Origin: Pelecanus crispus
Lineage: Eukaryota; Chordata; Aves; Pelecaniformes; Pelecanidae
DNA: 64,000 nt
Reading direction: 5' to 3'
Assembly (NCBI RefSeq): GCF_030463565.1
Contig: NC_134652.1
Location: 19,941,397 to 20,005,396 of the forward strand
Shown here: piece by piece, positions 1-15,329 of the stretch
How positions within the stretch are numbered: the first letter of the stretch is position 1
Layout of the letters: every line of letters starts with the position of its first letter
Program-made: the position numbers and the translations under genes
The notes under the pieces: model-generated
Database searches by the model: none
Told to the model about the DNA's origin: nothing
Seen by the model: only the letters and a program-made list of their open reading frames with translations

Positions 1-3000
1 ACATAACCTCTCACTCTTTTCTTTGGACTAAAGGTGGTTGCCAAGCTCCTGCCTGCCTTGAATTGGGCATTTTCATAGCTCCCTCTCATTACCATAAAAG
101 TTACTTTTCACTTGACCCGAAACCAAACAGGACTGTTTTTTACTGTAATAGAAAATCCTGGGATTGGTCTTGCAGTGCTTCAAAGGTTGGCAGCAAAGTT
201 TTATCCTGTCTTACTCAGGGACCAACAACTTGGGACAAGCATATAAAAGTTTTTATCATCACTCTGATGAGTGCCACAATTTTAATACTACAGCTTATTC
301 ACATGATAATAGCAATGGACATTTATTACAAGATGACCAACAATTACTGTTGGAGTCAAAGAGGGTTGTCCATAATCCACACAGTACTGTACACTTGAAG
401 CCTGATGTTAGCTGCTATATACGTAGCAACAGTTAAATTTCACTGAATTGATGGAGTCAGGCTGTCACATCAGTACAGCCTGCTGCAAAAGCATAAGCTG
501 AAGCAATGAGATTTGTCCAGGTGGATATTGACTATTAAGCTGAGAAAACATAACCTGGAATCATGGAGCATATGTAAACTTAAGGCAACCATTACTGTGT
601 TTTCAGTCAGCCACAGAAAGACCATAGGCATCCAGACCAAAGCAATGCCACAAGAAGAATCACACTGCAATGATGTGAGCTCTCAGAGCACTAAGTAGCT
701 GTGCATCGCGCTTGTATTTTCCATCATAACTCTGAACACCTCTTTTCCTATGTTCATTATATGGTAAGTATAAACGCACAAATTCGGTTCATTATGGGAT
801 ATCTCTGATACAAGACAAACAATTTCAAAGCATTTTCTCCTAGAATAAGTTGCCGGAATGTTTTCCACATTGCAAATCCCTGTATCCTCTAAGCACTGAA
901 ATCTGTCTCTTGAAAATGAGAAAAATTCCCAGAAGGTTTGTCCCAAGACAGATATCAGCATGGAAAGTTTCAGCCCAAGCAGTTGCTTATAGTTTTATTA
1001 AAACTCATTTTAAGAGGTACCTTATAACTGCCATTTCCCCACTAATCCTTTGTGAACCAGTTTGTACAAGTTCAACCCTTTCTTACCATATCTCCACCAT
1101 CTCTACTACCTGTGGATAGTACCTCTATGCCATTCCCATTTCTCCTACCCAGCACATCTGGTCTATGCCAGATTATCAAACCCCCTGTAATATCACGAGA
1201 TTAAAGAATGGAAGGAACAAGATGAAGAATTGTTCTGACTAAAGAAATAGGGACAGGCCAAATCTGTGATGAAGACTAAGGTAAATATTTTCATAGCCAG
1301 TTGACTGTTTCAAATGACTCATCCTTAATAAGATGAATCACTAGGTCTTACAAACAGGTGGGGGGAACCTAAAAACCAATTTTTGCAAGCTGACTTCTCC
1401 AATAGCTACTGTGCCCACTCTCTTCTTCCACCTCCCCCACCCCCCTGCCATTCTAGACACCTGCTCACCATAGTCTTCACAGGCAAGTTTGCTCCTCTCT
1501 ACTTTTTCCTCTTTTACTACATTCAAACCTAATTTTAAAAAAGCATGTGCAAGTGCTTTCTTTTGGGAGACAACACCACATAGCAAACCACATTGCTCAT
1601 CCCAAGGTAATGCTTGGAAGTGTGCTTTCTACAGATGACATCCTTGACCCAGACCCTCTCCATGTGCATCCAAGGAGATCAAGACACCCCTGAGAAATCT
1701 CATTTAACTTCCAAGAACAATTTCAGAGCTGGATCAACTGTTATATTCTTTTTTTATTGAATTTCTAAGAGGACTGAAGCAGACTGCTTAATGCCCTGGT
1801 AACCAAAGCACATTGATCCATGAAAATCTCTTCAGCTCTGTTCTGTCTAGGTTCCTACATCCAGCTTATCAGCTGAGCACCTTCCAGCCTGGCATTAGAA
1901 AACACAGCTAAAGTCTGTCACATGCTGTTTGTTCCCATCTCCCCCCCAGGCATGAGCAATAAAGTGCCTTGTTTTGGTAGTTTTTTCCCTGAGAACATGC
2001 ATACTGCTATATGGTTGAGTTACAGGTTGGAGAATGTGTGCCTTGTTCTTGGGATTTGTTTTGTTGAAAGCTGCAGTGATCTCTAGCTTGCAGAATAACA
2101 TGTTTCACTGTCTTGGAGACTGTCCCAGGAAAGAGTCACCTCCTTTGCAAACCTGCACATGAAAGTGCACTTACTGACCATGGGAGACCTGGAGGCTTGT
2201 CTGACAGCTCACTAGGATGCTGGTGTAGAGGAGCGAGCAAGAGGTTAATTGAAAGAGGGAGACAAAAATCCCTGTTTAGTGCTACTATTGCCGAGGGTGC
2301 TACAGGTAAAGCTGCTCTGTGGCAAGACACAGGAGCCACCTCTGTGCCAGCACAGCTGGAGCCTCTGGCGCAGCAGGACAGAGCATGGCTGCACAGAGCC
2401 AGGCAAGCTTCACAACACAAGCAACATCCACGTAGGGCAGTGGCCAGGTCAGCCAGTGTGCGGCTCACAGCCCTCCTAACAGCTCCACTGCTTTTGGAAT
2501 CCAGGGGAACGGTCGTGCTGCGCAGAGCTGCCCCGTGTGAAGTCCAGAGAATAGTCAGTGATAGCTGCGGGGCGGGGTAGCTGTGCACTCTGTTGCATGA
2601 AGCAGACATACCCTTTGAGAGCAAACAAAGGGTGTCAGCATCTGTTCCCATCCCAAAACATGACCCCCCTTCAGTTTCCAAAACACTCGCAGAAGAGGAA
2701 CTACTAGGAGTTTTGCACGTTAAAAAATGAGGGTCTGCAGAAGCTTACAGAAGCATCACCATGTAAAGTGTGGGTGCAGCAAGAGGATTGCTTCCACCCT
2801 CAGAGAGCTGGTGTTGGAGAGGTCTCACTTGCTATGCAGTGCATTGAGATATTTTGTTCACAACGAGGGGCCCATTTAATAGGGTTGTTGCTGTACCAGA
2901 TGACAAGGTTGAATAACTTCTTATCCCCAGAGGTTGCTAACTGAGCTCTGTTAGTTTAGTGCTACTCTGGGAAAACCTGAACTGTTTTCTGCAGTGAGCT

Positions 3001-6000
3001 ATTAACAGAAATTCCTCTCCCTCTTTCACTGCTGGTTGGGATGCAGGGCTCTCCTGTCCATGCTCTTCTCTCCTGAGAAGCTCTGCAGAGCCCAGCAGGG
3101 ACAGAACTTCAATTTTGCTGCCCTGGGAAGCTAACGCCAGCAGACCCCACCTGCTCCCCAATGCTGAGAAACAAGAGCATTTCCAGCACAACAGCTGAAA
3201 CCCCCTTCCCTCCTCAACTTTCAGCATCTTTTCCTTGCATTGAGCTAATAACAAAGTTTTCACTTGCCAAAGTGTTTTCAAGTTAAACTGAACTTGTTCC
3301 CTACATCCAAAGCCATCCATGCCGTCTTTCTACTTCACACAGCAGCACCACAGGGCACCAGCTCAACTCTGCTCTTCTAAGACGCCCTTTAAGGCATCTT
3401 CCAGCAGATGATTGAATCTGAACTCCAGATATCTGCAGGCACAACCTGCAGTGGCAGATAATTAAATTACCAAGCAATACTGTGCGGGTTTGAGTATGGA
3501 CCTGCAGGATTTCCTAGCCTAAAGCCAAAGCTGTGTAGGCCCTGTCAAAGATGACAGTAAAGGTTTATGCACTCACTGGTCAAAGCTGAAGATGGATTCA
3601 GAGACTGTTTAAAAAGTAAACATTCAGTTCCTGGTGGGGAAACAAAAAGAGGAATACCACCACCATGTAGCCATGAACTGGGCATGCCCAGTAGGCATAC
3701 TCAATAGGTAAGGACCTACACAAGGTGCAGACCACCAAGAATCAGTCCCATAAACCCTCAGCTACCCATTTTCAGAAGTGAGATCACTAACATGCTCTCT
3801 ACAACCCTCCAAGATGTACAACCAGTTGCACCAATAGATACTTCGTCCCCTAGAGCATCTAGGCATGAACTATCTGCACAAGAAACAAACCCCCAGAAGC
3901 AGCCTTTGCTGTCCTCCTCTGCAGGGAAAGCACACCGCTGCAGAGATTTGTTACCTCTCATTATTCACAAGGATCCCTGCCTAGACCAGTTACATTACTA
4001 TTTCTGCAGCTTGTCACATTCATTTCTCCACCCCGCCCTTGCACTCTCTCATGGGAGGTGCACCTTCCCCATTGTGGAAGCACTGGACTTGCTTGCCTAT
4101 CTCATAAGCGCTTCCAGTTTGATCTCCTGCTCATTTTGCAGCATCTACTCCAGTGGCTTGTAAATGGCCTTTTGCCTGCATGTTTTAGGTAAGCACATCA
4201 TCAGATCATTCTTATGGAGCTCCTACAGATATGTAATGTAGCTGAATGAAAGTGCCATGAGGGGGTCTATTTTCTGATGTCATTTGTTGTAACAGAGTTC
4301 AACATCCCAGTCAGCTACAGAGCTTTCCATTGCAAGACCTCAGAGCAATGATTTTGAGTTAGAAACAGCTGTGAGAGATGAACACTTAGTTAAGTTAACA
4401 GAGAGCCTAATCTTCCCCTTTCTGCCACAGCCTCACCCTGCAGCCTCTGGCAAGACTCTGAACTTTTTCTTGTTTGCTTGTTCAGCTCCACTTTACATGT
4501 GCATCCGCAGGAAGATGGCAGAGAGAGAGAGGCAGTGTTAGCAGCAGAGGATGCTTTACTTCCCCCACCCCCAGTGCATGTTCAGCATGAGCCTTGGAGC
4601 AGTAAAGGCAGATCCTCCTCCTCACACTTATTTCAGGAGCCAATATCTGATCAATCCAAAGCTGTATTTAATGTGTGTCTTTTCTCTAACAAAACAACTC
4701 TAAAGCCATCTACTGCTTGTTACCAGTGCTGCCAAGCTGAGTCACTTTTATTACTATCTTAAAGGCTAGGTAGAAGATCATGTGGATCTTTACTGCTTCA
4801 ATAAAAGGAGTTTTATTACCAGCTGCTGTTGCCTTTTTGTTCTCTGTTCAGCATATGTGGCAATGCCATCTGATGTATTCACAATTTATTAATTTCTGGG
4901 AAAGAGGTATTTTATTTCATAGCCTTGACACAGAGACATTGCATTTTCATGAAGAAAATGGATGTGTGGGATGAAACAAAACAGCTTCCAGCACTGGTCT
5001 TCTGAAGTCATTGATTTTAATTGGAACTCACTTCTGCAAGCTGACTTCAGAGGCACCGGTAAGAGATCTCCATCCCTGGCACTGCACACACTCTTCCTCC
5101 ACAGTGTTTGCTGGGCAGGCACTGAAATGTGGGTCTGCAACTTCCATATCTCAGACCTGCCAGGAGAGCTGGCATATGAGCAGAGCAGATGTAACTGGTG
5201 GGACATCAGAATAAATGAAAAGAAGTTGTACCTTCTTTGCAGAGAAGAAAGAATGGGAAGGCACTCATGCCGCACTTCATGAGACCCCCTTCTCCCAGCA
5301 CGAAGCTTGCTGCTTACACCAGTCTAGCCCTGGCTGTCACCCCCCCCGGTTCAGACCCTCAATAATGGAATAAGCAACCCTATGAACAAGGACACCCTCA
5401 GATGGTCATGCTGTGTTAGACATTACACGTCTGCACATGACAGAATCGTATATAGAAGAGAGAATGGAAGGTGACAAGAGGGAGGAGGGAAAGATCCCTG
5501 CAGAGGGAGATGGCATTGAATTCCTAATGGTTCCTGCCCAATCCTCTTAAGAGAGAATGCATCCCTCAGTACGATGCTTGCATCAGTGCATGCAGTATTC
5601 CAGCTCATGTTTTGCCTTTTTTTAATTCAAGTTAGCAGGTAAATACATGCTTACAAGACAAAAACCTGATCCCAGACTAAGGCAGCCTGTGTTAGGGCTG
5701 GATTCAGCCACACCACACCTGCCAAGGTGCCCTTGGAGCCATGCTCCTCACATGCCAGCATCAAGGGGGCGAGGATGCCTGGGGCAGGCAGGGAGTCTAG
5801 ACTCTCCTGCCCTGGAGTACATGCAACCCTGCCAAGGCCATGCTGAGACTGTTTAATCCTATTAAAGCATAAGCTGTTAGTATATGATACTTGCTAGAAA
5901 AAAAAAAAATAGCTTGCTTTTTTCCCTGAGATCTAAACCCCATCACAGCAGACGCTGTGGGATAACCCACCATTACTGATCTCTGCAGGCAGGGCTTGCC

Positions 6001-9000
6001 ATTGCCTGTTTCACTGCCTAAAGAAATCCCACAGCCCAGCTCTTTGCTCCCATCTGAAGACACAGGTCTAGGACTCCTATGCAGCACAAGTGCCAGAGAC
6101 AGAGCACATGTATTTCCAAAGGGGATTTGCAAATACGAGGGCCCAGCGAGTCCCGCAGCTGCTACTTTTACAGGCTGACCTCTGCACAGAGCCCATACAG
6201 AGCCAACAGCCAGTTGTCACTGTCCCCACACTGCCCTTCTCACTATTAAAGTATCAAACAGACAAAACCAGGCATGTCATCTTATATCCCCCATGCTGGA
6301 TGTTCCTAAGTCTCTCACTGTTGGCTGTCCCCAACATTAATAAATTTAAGAGATTAAATCAAATATCTGAAACAAAGAATTTTTCCCCTTCCAAAACTGC
6401 TTATTTTTAAGATACTTGTGCTGCAGTGCAGCACACAGGGTTGATTAGATATCACCTTACTAAGGAAGTGATGAAATCAGCATTGTTACTTTTATTCATG
6501 CCACCTATAATGAGTTGAAGCAATTCCTCCCACTCTCATGCCATTCAGAAAGACGCAGCCGTGTGTATCCAGGTAACCACTGCTGGCACCGCAGAGCTCG
6601 CTGCAGATGTGTGCCCAGGGACATGTCTCCCGGGAGCTCATGAAAGGGCCAGGAAGGAAGGGGCCAGCCCTCCTGAAGTGGTAACACAACACAACCTATA
6701 GAAGCCAACAGGCTTATTCGCCCACCTTCCCCAGACAAGCCTGGTGAGGGTGTCCAGAGACTGGGCTGCTTTGTGTGTACATGGAGCTACGTAAAGCAGA
6801 ACACCACAACAAAACAGAAAGAGAAGCAGGAGGACAGCAGCAACAAGGAGAAGAGAGACATACACATGTAACCAAGAATTAAATGCTTTTCATTCCTTCA
6901 TGCATATTTCCTGTCTTGTTTCTCTGCATCTCCAAGTACTAGTGCATTGCCTCCGTCTTCTGATAGCAAAAAGCCTGCCCCCCAGTAATAAACACAAAAC
7001 CTGTTATTTAAAGAGACTACCAGCTGATTCTGCTTCTCCCCCCACCCCAACCAACTGAGCTGTCATTCTCCCCTCCCCCTTGATGCCTGCCTCAGGTAAC
7101 TCCCCTTTAGATCTTCACTAAGAGTATTAATTCACAGTGCTGCTGAAGAATCACTGCAGATCTCCATGCTGTCTGCATTCACTAACATTTTGCATAAAGC
7201 AGAAGTCCCCCATTCTCTATACCCAGGAATTTATTTAAAAAAAAAAAAAAGTGGTGCTATCTAAACCAAAACATGAATATATATATATTTTTTTCTTTTG
7301 CTACACCCTCCCCCCCAACATTACGCAGTACTTCCTCCCCATAGCCAATTGTGTTTTTCCAGTCTGTGTAGTTGGTTATTTCTTAAGAAGGTGCTTTATA
7401 TGCTCTCCAAAGCAGTATTCATACTATCCCACATATCCTTGCTGTTGCTATGGAAATCATTCCTCTGTAAGCCGAAGTGCAAATGCAGGTCTTATTGCCA
7501 AGTACAGGGGCTAAAGGTGTGCATGAGTCAAACTATTTGCTGTGCATTATTCCTCTGCAGCCTTGCTGCTGCTGGGGGACGGGGGAAGGAACAATTAGTG
7601 TCTGTAACGAGAGCACCCGTAACAAGGAGCTCTGGACAGAGTTAGCCGGGTATTAGCAATACTCGATAGTCACAGGAAGGCTCTGGCTGAGAACTGCAGC
7701 CAAGCATGATCAAGCCACCCAGCTCACCTGCTCCGGGTGCCACAGAAGGGACAGGATTCAGGCACAGGAGGTACATCATTCACAGCATTTTTAAGCATTG
7801 GAGGGGGAAAAGTAAATCCCGATGCACCATCATGGATACAAGGCAGACAGTATCCTGCCCAGTCAATAGACCTGTAGCCACTCAGAAAGGTCAATGACAA
7901 AATTAGGCTTTTGACAAGGACCTGCTGTTGGCTACAGAGCGCCAGAGACTGCAGAGCTGCCCGGACAGCCATCCAAGTCTGGTGAAGCAGCAAGGCCAAA
8001 AGGGAAATACACCTACAAAAGTCAAGCTGCTTCATCTGCTGTGTTTGGCAACTCTTCTAAACATGGTTTTCACGCTCCTTAAGACCTACAGATAGGTATT
8101 AAGGCGGATTTTGGAGCATTCGCAGCCAAAACAGCTTGATGTCAGCAGGCACTTTTCAGTGACCGCTTCTGCCCTCTCACAGTGCAACAGAAACAGAGGA
8201 ACCTGCTGCCTGCAGGACTCGGCAACCCTTCACCATCAGTGGAGATGAAGCCCTCAGAGGAGAGGCCACGTGCAGCCGGCTGCAGAGCTCCTCCACACCA
8301 CACTCCAGCCAGACACAAGCACCTCTCTGTCCATGGGAGTTTGTGTGAACATCTCAGCTTCCAGAGCAGACAAGGACACCCCACACACATTTCTTTCCCC
8401 CTGCCCTGGAGTACTTGGTAGTACTTTTCATAGATGTATTGCAGTAGGGAGTATGTCCCAGGGCAGCTCCCATGCCTTGGTGGTTTTCTAGTTCAGTGTC
8501 CTATATCCCTCCTGCAGCTGGGAACAAGGGGTATAAGGCTCTCAGATTTACAGTGGGTTTAAGAGGAGTGCAGGTATGTTTGACAAATAAGTGGCCATCT
8601 GAAGGCTGGTTGATTTTTTTTTTTAATGTTTTTTCTTTGGGTTTTTTTTTTTTTTCCCCCTCAAATGAGGAACTAGAAGGCTGTAGCAGTGAAAGGCAGA
8701 TTGACCATAAAAGCAATCATGGGTTTTTTTTTTCTTTTTTCCTCCACCCCACTGAAAGAACTGCTCCTGCAGAAGATCAGCAACTGGTCCATCACACAAA
8801 CTGAAGGTTTCTATTCACATCTTATCTCACTGCTCTGCAAGAAACACTGGTGTCATACCCATCCTCTCTTCTTAATTATCTTTTGTCCTAGACATTAGGG
8901 AACTCTGAAAAGCACAGCAAGTAGCTTAGAGTTACAGATTCACAGAAGTTAGTGAAGTTTTTACCTGACTTTTTTTTTGTAGTCACCTAGGGAAAGGTAG

Positions 9001-12000
9001 CTAGTTGAAGAACAGAATCCAAACTCCCAAACAAAATCTCAACATCTACCCAAGATCTCAGATCACACAGGCCATAATCTCAAAGCACAACTCCTTTGGG
9101 ACACCATTATGTATGACAATTAAACACAATCACAGTAACCAGGCTACAGCACATCACTGTAAACAAAGCAAGCAGATCTCCCTCAACTACAGCCCAAAAT
9201 AACAGTAGCACTTACTTCAGTTCAGGGCTAGAAAGGAGACTGCTATCACCCAAAGCTGCACTGCTCTGCTCTGCTTCACTCCAGCTTACTTTCCAACATG
9301 TGGCTGGTCTTGTCTCCTCTCCTCTCTTATTAGCTACCTGCCAGGAGGTCAGCCGGTCAGTGGTCCTTAGCAGAAACACCTGCTAGTTCAGCACAGCTTG
9401 CTAGCAGAGTGCAGGGATGGCTGGGATTTAAAACAAAAGAATACAGTTAATGATTCTTTATAAAGTTTGTTGTAATTCTAAGTATCCATGAGCTGTAATG
9501 GGAATTTTTATGTTATCTTTCTGGTTAAAGCCAGCTGCATTCAGACTTGATCAATACTATCCTAGTATTCTAATAAACTGTTACACCACTTTATGAAAAT
9601 ACAATAATTTGCAAATAGCAGTGTTTCCAATTGCTTTAAGAAGATATGGTATGAATATGAATAAATTACATTAAATCATGCTGTCAGAGAGAAGTATCTT
9701 GTGATTTATAAGTACCCACCTTATGTAAATTAATACCACACAATTCTGCAGCCCTGTGGATAGATGTCTTTTGTGCTGTGGTATGAACACACATGCTATG
9801 CCTCAAAAGCTTCCAAACACGTGGGCTGGGGTTGGAGATACAGATGACATAAGAAACTAAAGGGTTTTATTTCAGGAACATCTTGGTATGCTAGGATATG
9901 GTATCAGAGATTAGAGGTTATGGATTAGAGATTCACTTTCACTGTCTTGTTAGAAAGGGTGTAAAAGAAACAGCAAAGGAATAGTAGAGGAATAGCAAAG
10001 AGCAATGTGTACATTTGCATTTATTATAATTAATCACCATTCCTTTTATTTTTAGTATAATGATATTCATGATGAATCATGTTGTAAGTGTAAAATTAAG
10101 AAACGTAATTGTGAATGGATTTGGTATGATCTGTTTATGACATTCATAAATGCAGACACAATGCCACTGTTGGAGGGACTGGGAAGGAATCTTCTCATGT
10201 ACATGAAAGCCAAAACCTCAGCTCCTCCATAAATTTAAACTCTGAACAAGTTCCTGAGTTTGCTATACCATTAGGGTTATTTCTTCCTTCCCAGATGCAT
10301 CATTTCATGTAAACGGCTTGTTTGTTGGCATCCAATTCAGAGGTTCAGTTTGAGCTAAAACACTCCATAAAAATATTTACTACTCTTCTGTAAAAGGTGT
10401 AAATTAATTTAGAAATCCAGATCAATTAAGGTATGGGTTGCCTTCAGTAGTTTTCTAAGATCATTTCTTCAACAACAGAAACCCAAACCAAAACCCAAGT
10501 CAGATTCAGAGACAAAATTCTTGCAGTTAAGAAACCTTACCCTTTGCAGGGATTGCTTCTTTATGAAATGAAAGACTAAATTAGTACATGAAGAGAGAAT
10601 GCACATCTAAGAAGAGCATCAGAGAGAGGGGAAGAGATGTTACTGACTCAAAGTTGTGCTAACTTTTAGTTTTCCCTTGGGACAGACACTATTTTTCTGC
10701 TTTGCATCAGGAAAAGCTCATTCAGCTATGGCAAAATTACTCAAAAAGGGCTTTTACCTCTCATCTCTCAATAACAACTGCACCTTAATTTATGTGTGTG
10801 ATGACAGGGGGCCACAAAATATACTTGCTAGTGCCAAATTCTAGAATTAAGCTGCGAGGAAGAAGGAGGGTTTGTCAGCATTTGAGAAGCAGGATCCTGT
10901 ACATCACCCTCCATACAGGGTGCACCCTAAGGTACAAAAAGCTCTCAGCTCTGGTTAAGTCCCACAGGAGTCTGGTGGCTCAGCACCGGGCAAGCGATCT
11001 CAGCGCATTTCAGGATGAGGCCGTTTCCCTACTTGATAGCAAACATTGCAGTGCCTCTTTATACCGATTCTATACACATAAATACACTCCAGTAAATCTC
11101 ATCATTGACACATCACACCAAAATTGGTGCTCTCTTGGCTGAGCATTGTGCAACTTGGTTTCACTAGACCAGCAACACACCCTGAGGTACAGATATAGGA
11201 AGGATATTTTCATCTGACTAGACTGTTAGTGAAACCAAATGCTATGCAGCTTTCCCTGCCACTCCCCTTTGTTGCTGGATTTATTTTGTGAGAACATTTG
11301 TTCTGTAAACAAGAAAGAAATCATGTGGTTGTTCTTGTCATTTTAAAAATAATCCCAGACGCTTTTAAAGGTTGATAGCATATAATGCAACATGTCCTGT
11401 CCTTTCACAGGAGCAGAACCGGGCTCTAATTTTTTTTTCTTTTTTTTTTTTTTTTTGTTACAAAGCAGAGAAAGCAAGTGATGTTTCCTCCTCTTCTGCA
11501 TGAGCCTTTGGCCCTGAGTTCAAAACTCTGACTGTCAAATCTCGATATATAGAGCTGGAGAAAGCCAGACAATCATACATGATTATCCCATGCACCAATT
11601 CTACTGATTTTGGATGGCAATATGCAACCTACCACTTCAAGAGGAAACCTCCCAATTATTTGGCTGCTGAACATCAGGAAATCCCAGCCAAGTTGTTGCT
11701 GTGCACACAACAGAGTTGTTCCAAATATTTTCATGAAGTCCAGCATATCCAGGATGTGTCTGAATGTGATACATGATCAGGTCAACTGTGCCACCCACTT
11801 GTGTTTGGACTGAAGTGACCTGAAGGCACGGGGGCCCATGTGGCGTAGAAGGATGCATTCGTGGGTGCAGTGTGTGTCCCTAGCAGGTCCGATGCGTGGG
11901 ATACATTGCACTTTCTGCTCACTGGTCTGCACTGGCATCCCTACACATGGTAGTAGTTTCTGTGCGTGCTTTTACAGGCTGTTTGTGGCATCTCACTGTA

Positions 12001-15000
12001 TCTTAACAAAACTATTTCTAACAAAAAGTTTTTGTAAGATTTCCAAATTCTGGGATTTGGAAAATTGACTGATTCATGGAAATACTTTTCAGATCAGTTC
12101 TACAGCATTAATCAGTAGAAAGGCATTTTCTTCCTGGAAGACTGATTCAGGATAACTTGAAGAAAGGCACTTCAGAGCAATCCAGCAGAAACTTCACTTT
12201 GGTCAGCAGCACCTCAGCTCCCTTCATTCATCAACAGAATAAATCCTCCTCATGTTTTCTTTGGATGACCCCCAAACATCAGCACAGAAGGCATGCTGCC
12301 TTAGGAAGCACAGACTTGCGGGGACTCTGGAATGGGACATGCCTGTCCCTTGTCCTGCTGTAACCTGGAATCAAACCCGATTTAAATGCAAGTCATAGAC
12401 AGGGCTATTACAGTTACACTTCCTCTCTTGCAGTGAGACACCAGTGGCAGCTACCTGGCTCTGGCGTATCTATAACGTTAGAAAACAGTAACTTGATACA
12501 AAGCAGGCATCAGCAGGGGTCAGAACTTACTTCTCAGTAACAGCAGTTCCTGGTCTAGGAGTATGGCTCCAGATGATGTTAGGTTGACAGCTCAGTATCC
12601 CAACCGCAGTGGGGAATACACAATTGTCCCCATGTGACATGAAAGATGACACTGTCCACAGCACACAATTTTAGCCATTAGACATTTGTTATGAATACCT
12701 AGCAGCTGGAGCTGGGAATAGTTTCTAGTGTGAAGGGCTTGCATTCTCTGTATAGACAGAGGAGAAGGGAGAGTCAGCAGGTACTGAAGTTATTAGTCCT
12801 CAGGCAAAACTCTGCAGGCTTCTGACCCCACATGTTTTGCCTGGACTTACTGTCTCCATGAACGTGCAGCTGCAGAGGCTGCAGAGGCGGTGTTGCACTT
12901 GGTCTGACAGGGAAGTGTATTTGCAGCTCCATGCTCAGCTCCTCAGGGTAGCTGAGTTTGTCGACTTCTGACTGATGCTTCTAGCAGTTACTTGACTCCT
13001 CTTTCTCACTTGGGACTATTATGACTAATAAATACCTCATGTCATTTTTTTTAAAGATACTATTAGCAGCTATTCCCTTTCATCCCTCATGCTCAGGCTA
13101 TCTTAATGAGGTAGGAAGCATGCTAAGCTCGAAGTTCGCGACACTAGTTCAGCCTAGCAATAAGCTCGCACATAACTGTCCTTGCAAGCTGGGAAGAGAT
13201 GATTGTGGAAACTCATCCATGCTTAGAACAAGCTGCACTTGACGCATTTTTCAGAGAAGCTGTTTCCATTTCTCTCCATGAGCAGAACTGGTATTAATAA
13301 CTTCTTCCTGTCAGCTGGGAAGTCTTATAGTTGAGTTTTTTGTGTTTAGTTGACTTTGGACAAATATTGTCCTGAAAGAGAGGTGAAAAGCCTCGACACA
13401 GAGACAAGCTGTGCACTTCAGCATGGTGATGTTTGTGGTCATTTTATTGCATCTAGCAATGGCTTCCATATGGATGCTCTGATTTGTGTGACAGTTCTTC
13501 ATAAGCCATCTCACCGGCTGACAGCACACAGCCAGCAGGACATAGGTGAGATAAATTTGCTGTGTGCTGGTCAAAGAGAGGGTAAAATGTTTGTCATCTT
13601 AACTGAACTGGGCAACCAGGGTCAGGTCCAGTATAGCTATGGCACAACCTTCTGCGAAGATGCTAAAGGTAGCAACTATTTTGTGGTTAGTGGATTTTCA
13701 AAAGGCATTGTAGACTAATTCATGATTTTGAGATTTCTGCTTTAACTGATGGTGCTCTTATGTAGCAACAGAATAGCTCAAGGGCTTCTTCTGTTAGCAT
13801 CATCTCTGTTTTGCACATATTAGCTTCAGCCAGCTGGTTTTTAGCCAGTTTGAGATCAGAGTTGATTATGGTTAAGCTTCAGACTCATCTATGGCATCTC
13901 AGGAGACTACAGCTTTTTAGGCCATAGCCTTCAACTCATATAAGTTATGAACTGAAGAGCTTACTACTTGGAAAGAGAAATAGAGAGAATATCCTGAAAT
14001 GCAGATAATCCATGGGTAAAACTACTAGTTCATTCCCCAAACTTTGAATTATTTGCTTTAATGAAATGCTGGAAGTACTCAATTTAAAATGAGTTGAGAT
14101 GTCTAATCAAATATGTTTGTAAATTCTGGGTTTGAAGAAACTTTTAAACAAGATGTTTTTGACTACTCTGACAAGTACAGAATTATAACTCCTTCTAACA
14201 GGTCTAAAGCCATGAGACATTCAGTATCTATAGCATAATAATGCAAAATAAACCACAGGTTATGCCTGGGATAACACTTCTCTCTGTGGTGAATAGTTCA
14301 TTAGGTCTTGTTATCTTTCAATAATCTATATCCCATTAATTAATTTACATTTTATAGACTCTATACATAGATTGAATTTAAGTAATTTGTGCTTGTGGCT
14401 ATTTCTGTCAAGAAGAAATTGGCAGATCCTTATGCTGTGATTAGCGTTCTATGTCTCAAATGTCTGTCAGCAGGTGGTCAAAACCTTCAGCTCATAGAAG
14501 AACCGGTCTGCCTCTGTTACTGGCTCTTGCACAAGGGCACGACTTGTGATTTGCAACACAAAACTCATGATAACCATAGAAATAAAGCAATCCCTATGTG
14601 CAGAGAGGGTTTTCCCCTACCTACCTCTCTCAGCTAGTGGCAAGCATGTATATCCTGCCCTTACGTGTTCTCGAGGCCACTCTGGGTACGGTTACAGTGC
14701 CCACTGGTGCAGCAAGCATGGGGAAAGGCTGGGGTACAATTTGTTGCAATGTGTTATGGCTCTGGGGCTGTATAACCGCATCATGCCTTTACCAGTCATG
14801 AGGCTCCCTGTCTTAAGCTCACAGCGTGCATGGCTAGTGTGATGACTGCTGGAGGACCCTGCATCCACACGGGCTGTGAACCTGTTTTCAGGGCACCCCA
14901 GTCTGTGACTTGACTCGGATCCCACCAAGGGAGGGACTGCAGGACTCTAAGCAGAGATGCAGAGGAAATTTACCAAAAAGAACCCCTCCAGCACAATAAA

Positions 15001-15176
15001 TAACTCATGTAAGCAAAACTCTGAGAGAGGCATGTGTTGGTCTGCCTGAAAGTATCTTGTAAAGGAAGACTACAAAAGAATTAGGAAGTGCCACCTGACA
15101 GAACAACAAACTTATAGCAGGAATTGTTAAAAAACCAAGCATTTCTCAAAATAGATTTTATTCCTTAGCAATTTTG
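1..15176. other. Intergenic, no gene recognised
   Basis: AT-rich sequence with short mononucleotide and pyrimidine-rich tracts. A locally GC-richer stretch (2.1-2.6 kb) is open on both strands but shows no family motif. I see no exon chain with matching splice sites, no tRNA cloverleaf and no clear transposon. By human synteny it lies between ANKRD1 and PCGF5 and could hold ANKRD1 enhancers. Confidence 0.6.
11430..11458. repeat. Poly-T tract
   Basis: T9, C, then T18 in intergenic sequence. It could be the reverse of an old retroposon tail, but no element is recognisable beside it. Confidence 0.8.
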
Positions 15177-15181
15177 GGAAG

Positions 15182-15329
15182 TGTCCTGGTTTCGGCTGGG
15201 ATAGAGTTAATTTTCTTCCTAGCAGCAGGCATAGTGCTGTGTTTTGGATTTAGTAGGAGAAGAATGTTGATAACATGCTGATGTTTCTAGTTGTTGCTGA
15301 GTACTGCTGGCTGGGACTAAACCACGACA
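15182..15329 (+). mobile_element. Internally deleted solo LTR of the same family (148 bp)
   Basis: Same TGTCCTGGTTTCGGCTGGGA opening and GACTAAACCACGACA ending as the 42.9 kb copy, but about 415 bp of the middle, including TATA and polyadenylation parts, is missing. It is flanked by a perfect 5-bp duplication GGAAG (15177-15181 and 15330-15334), so the deletion occurred after insertion. The junction is near 15304-15310. Confidence 0.88.

Noticed and set aside
2113-2681. Long open frames on both strands (155 codons on +, 181 codons on -)
   Set aside because: Both frames are open because the stretch is GC-richer; neither product shows a domain, and no flanking exon chain exists.
13350-13718. 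122-codon open frame on the + strand with a protein-like C-terminal half
   Set aside because: No family resemblance, no splice partners or promoter, and the opposite strand is also partly open. Chance or decayed sequence is the simpler reading.
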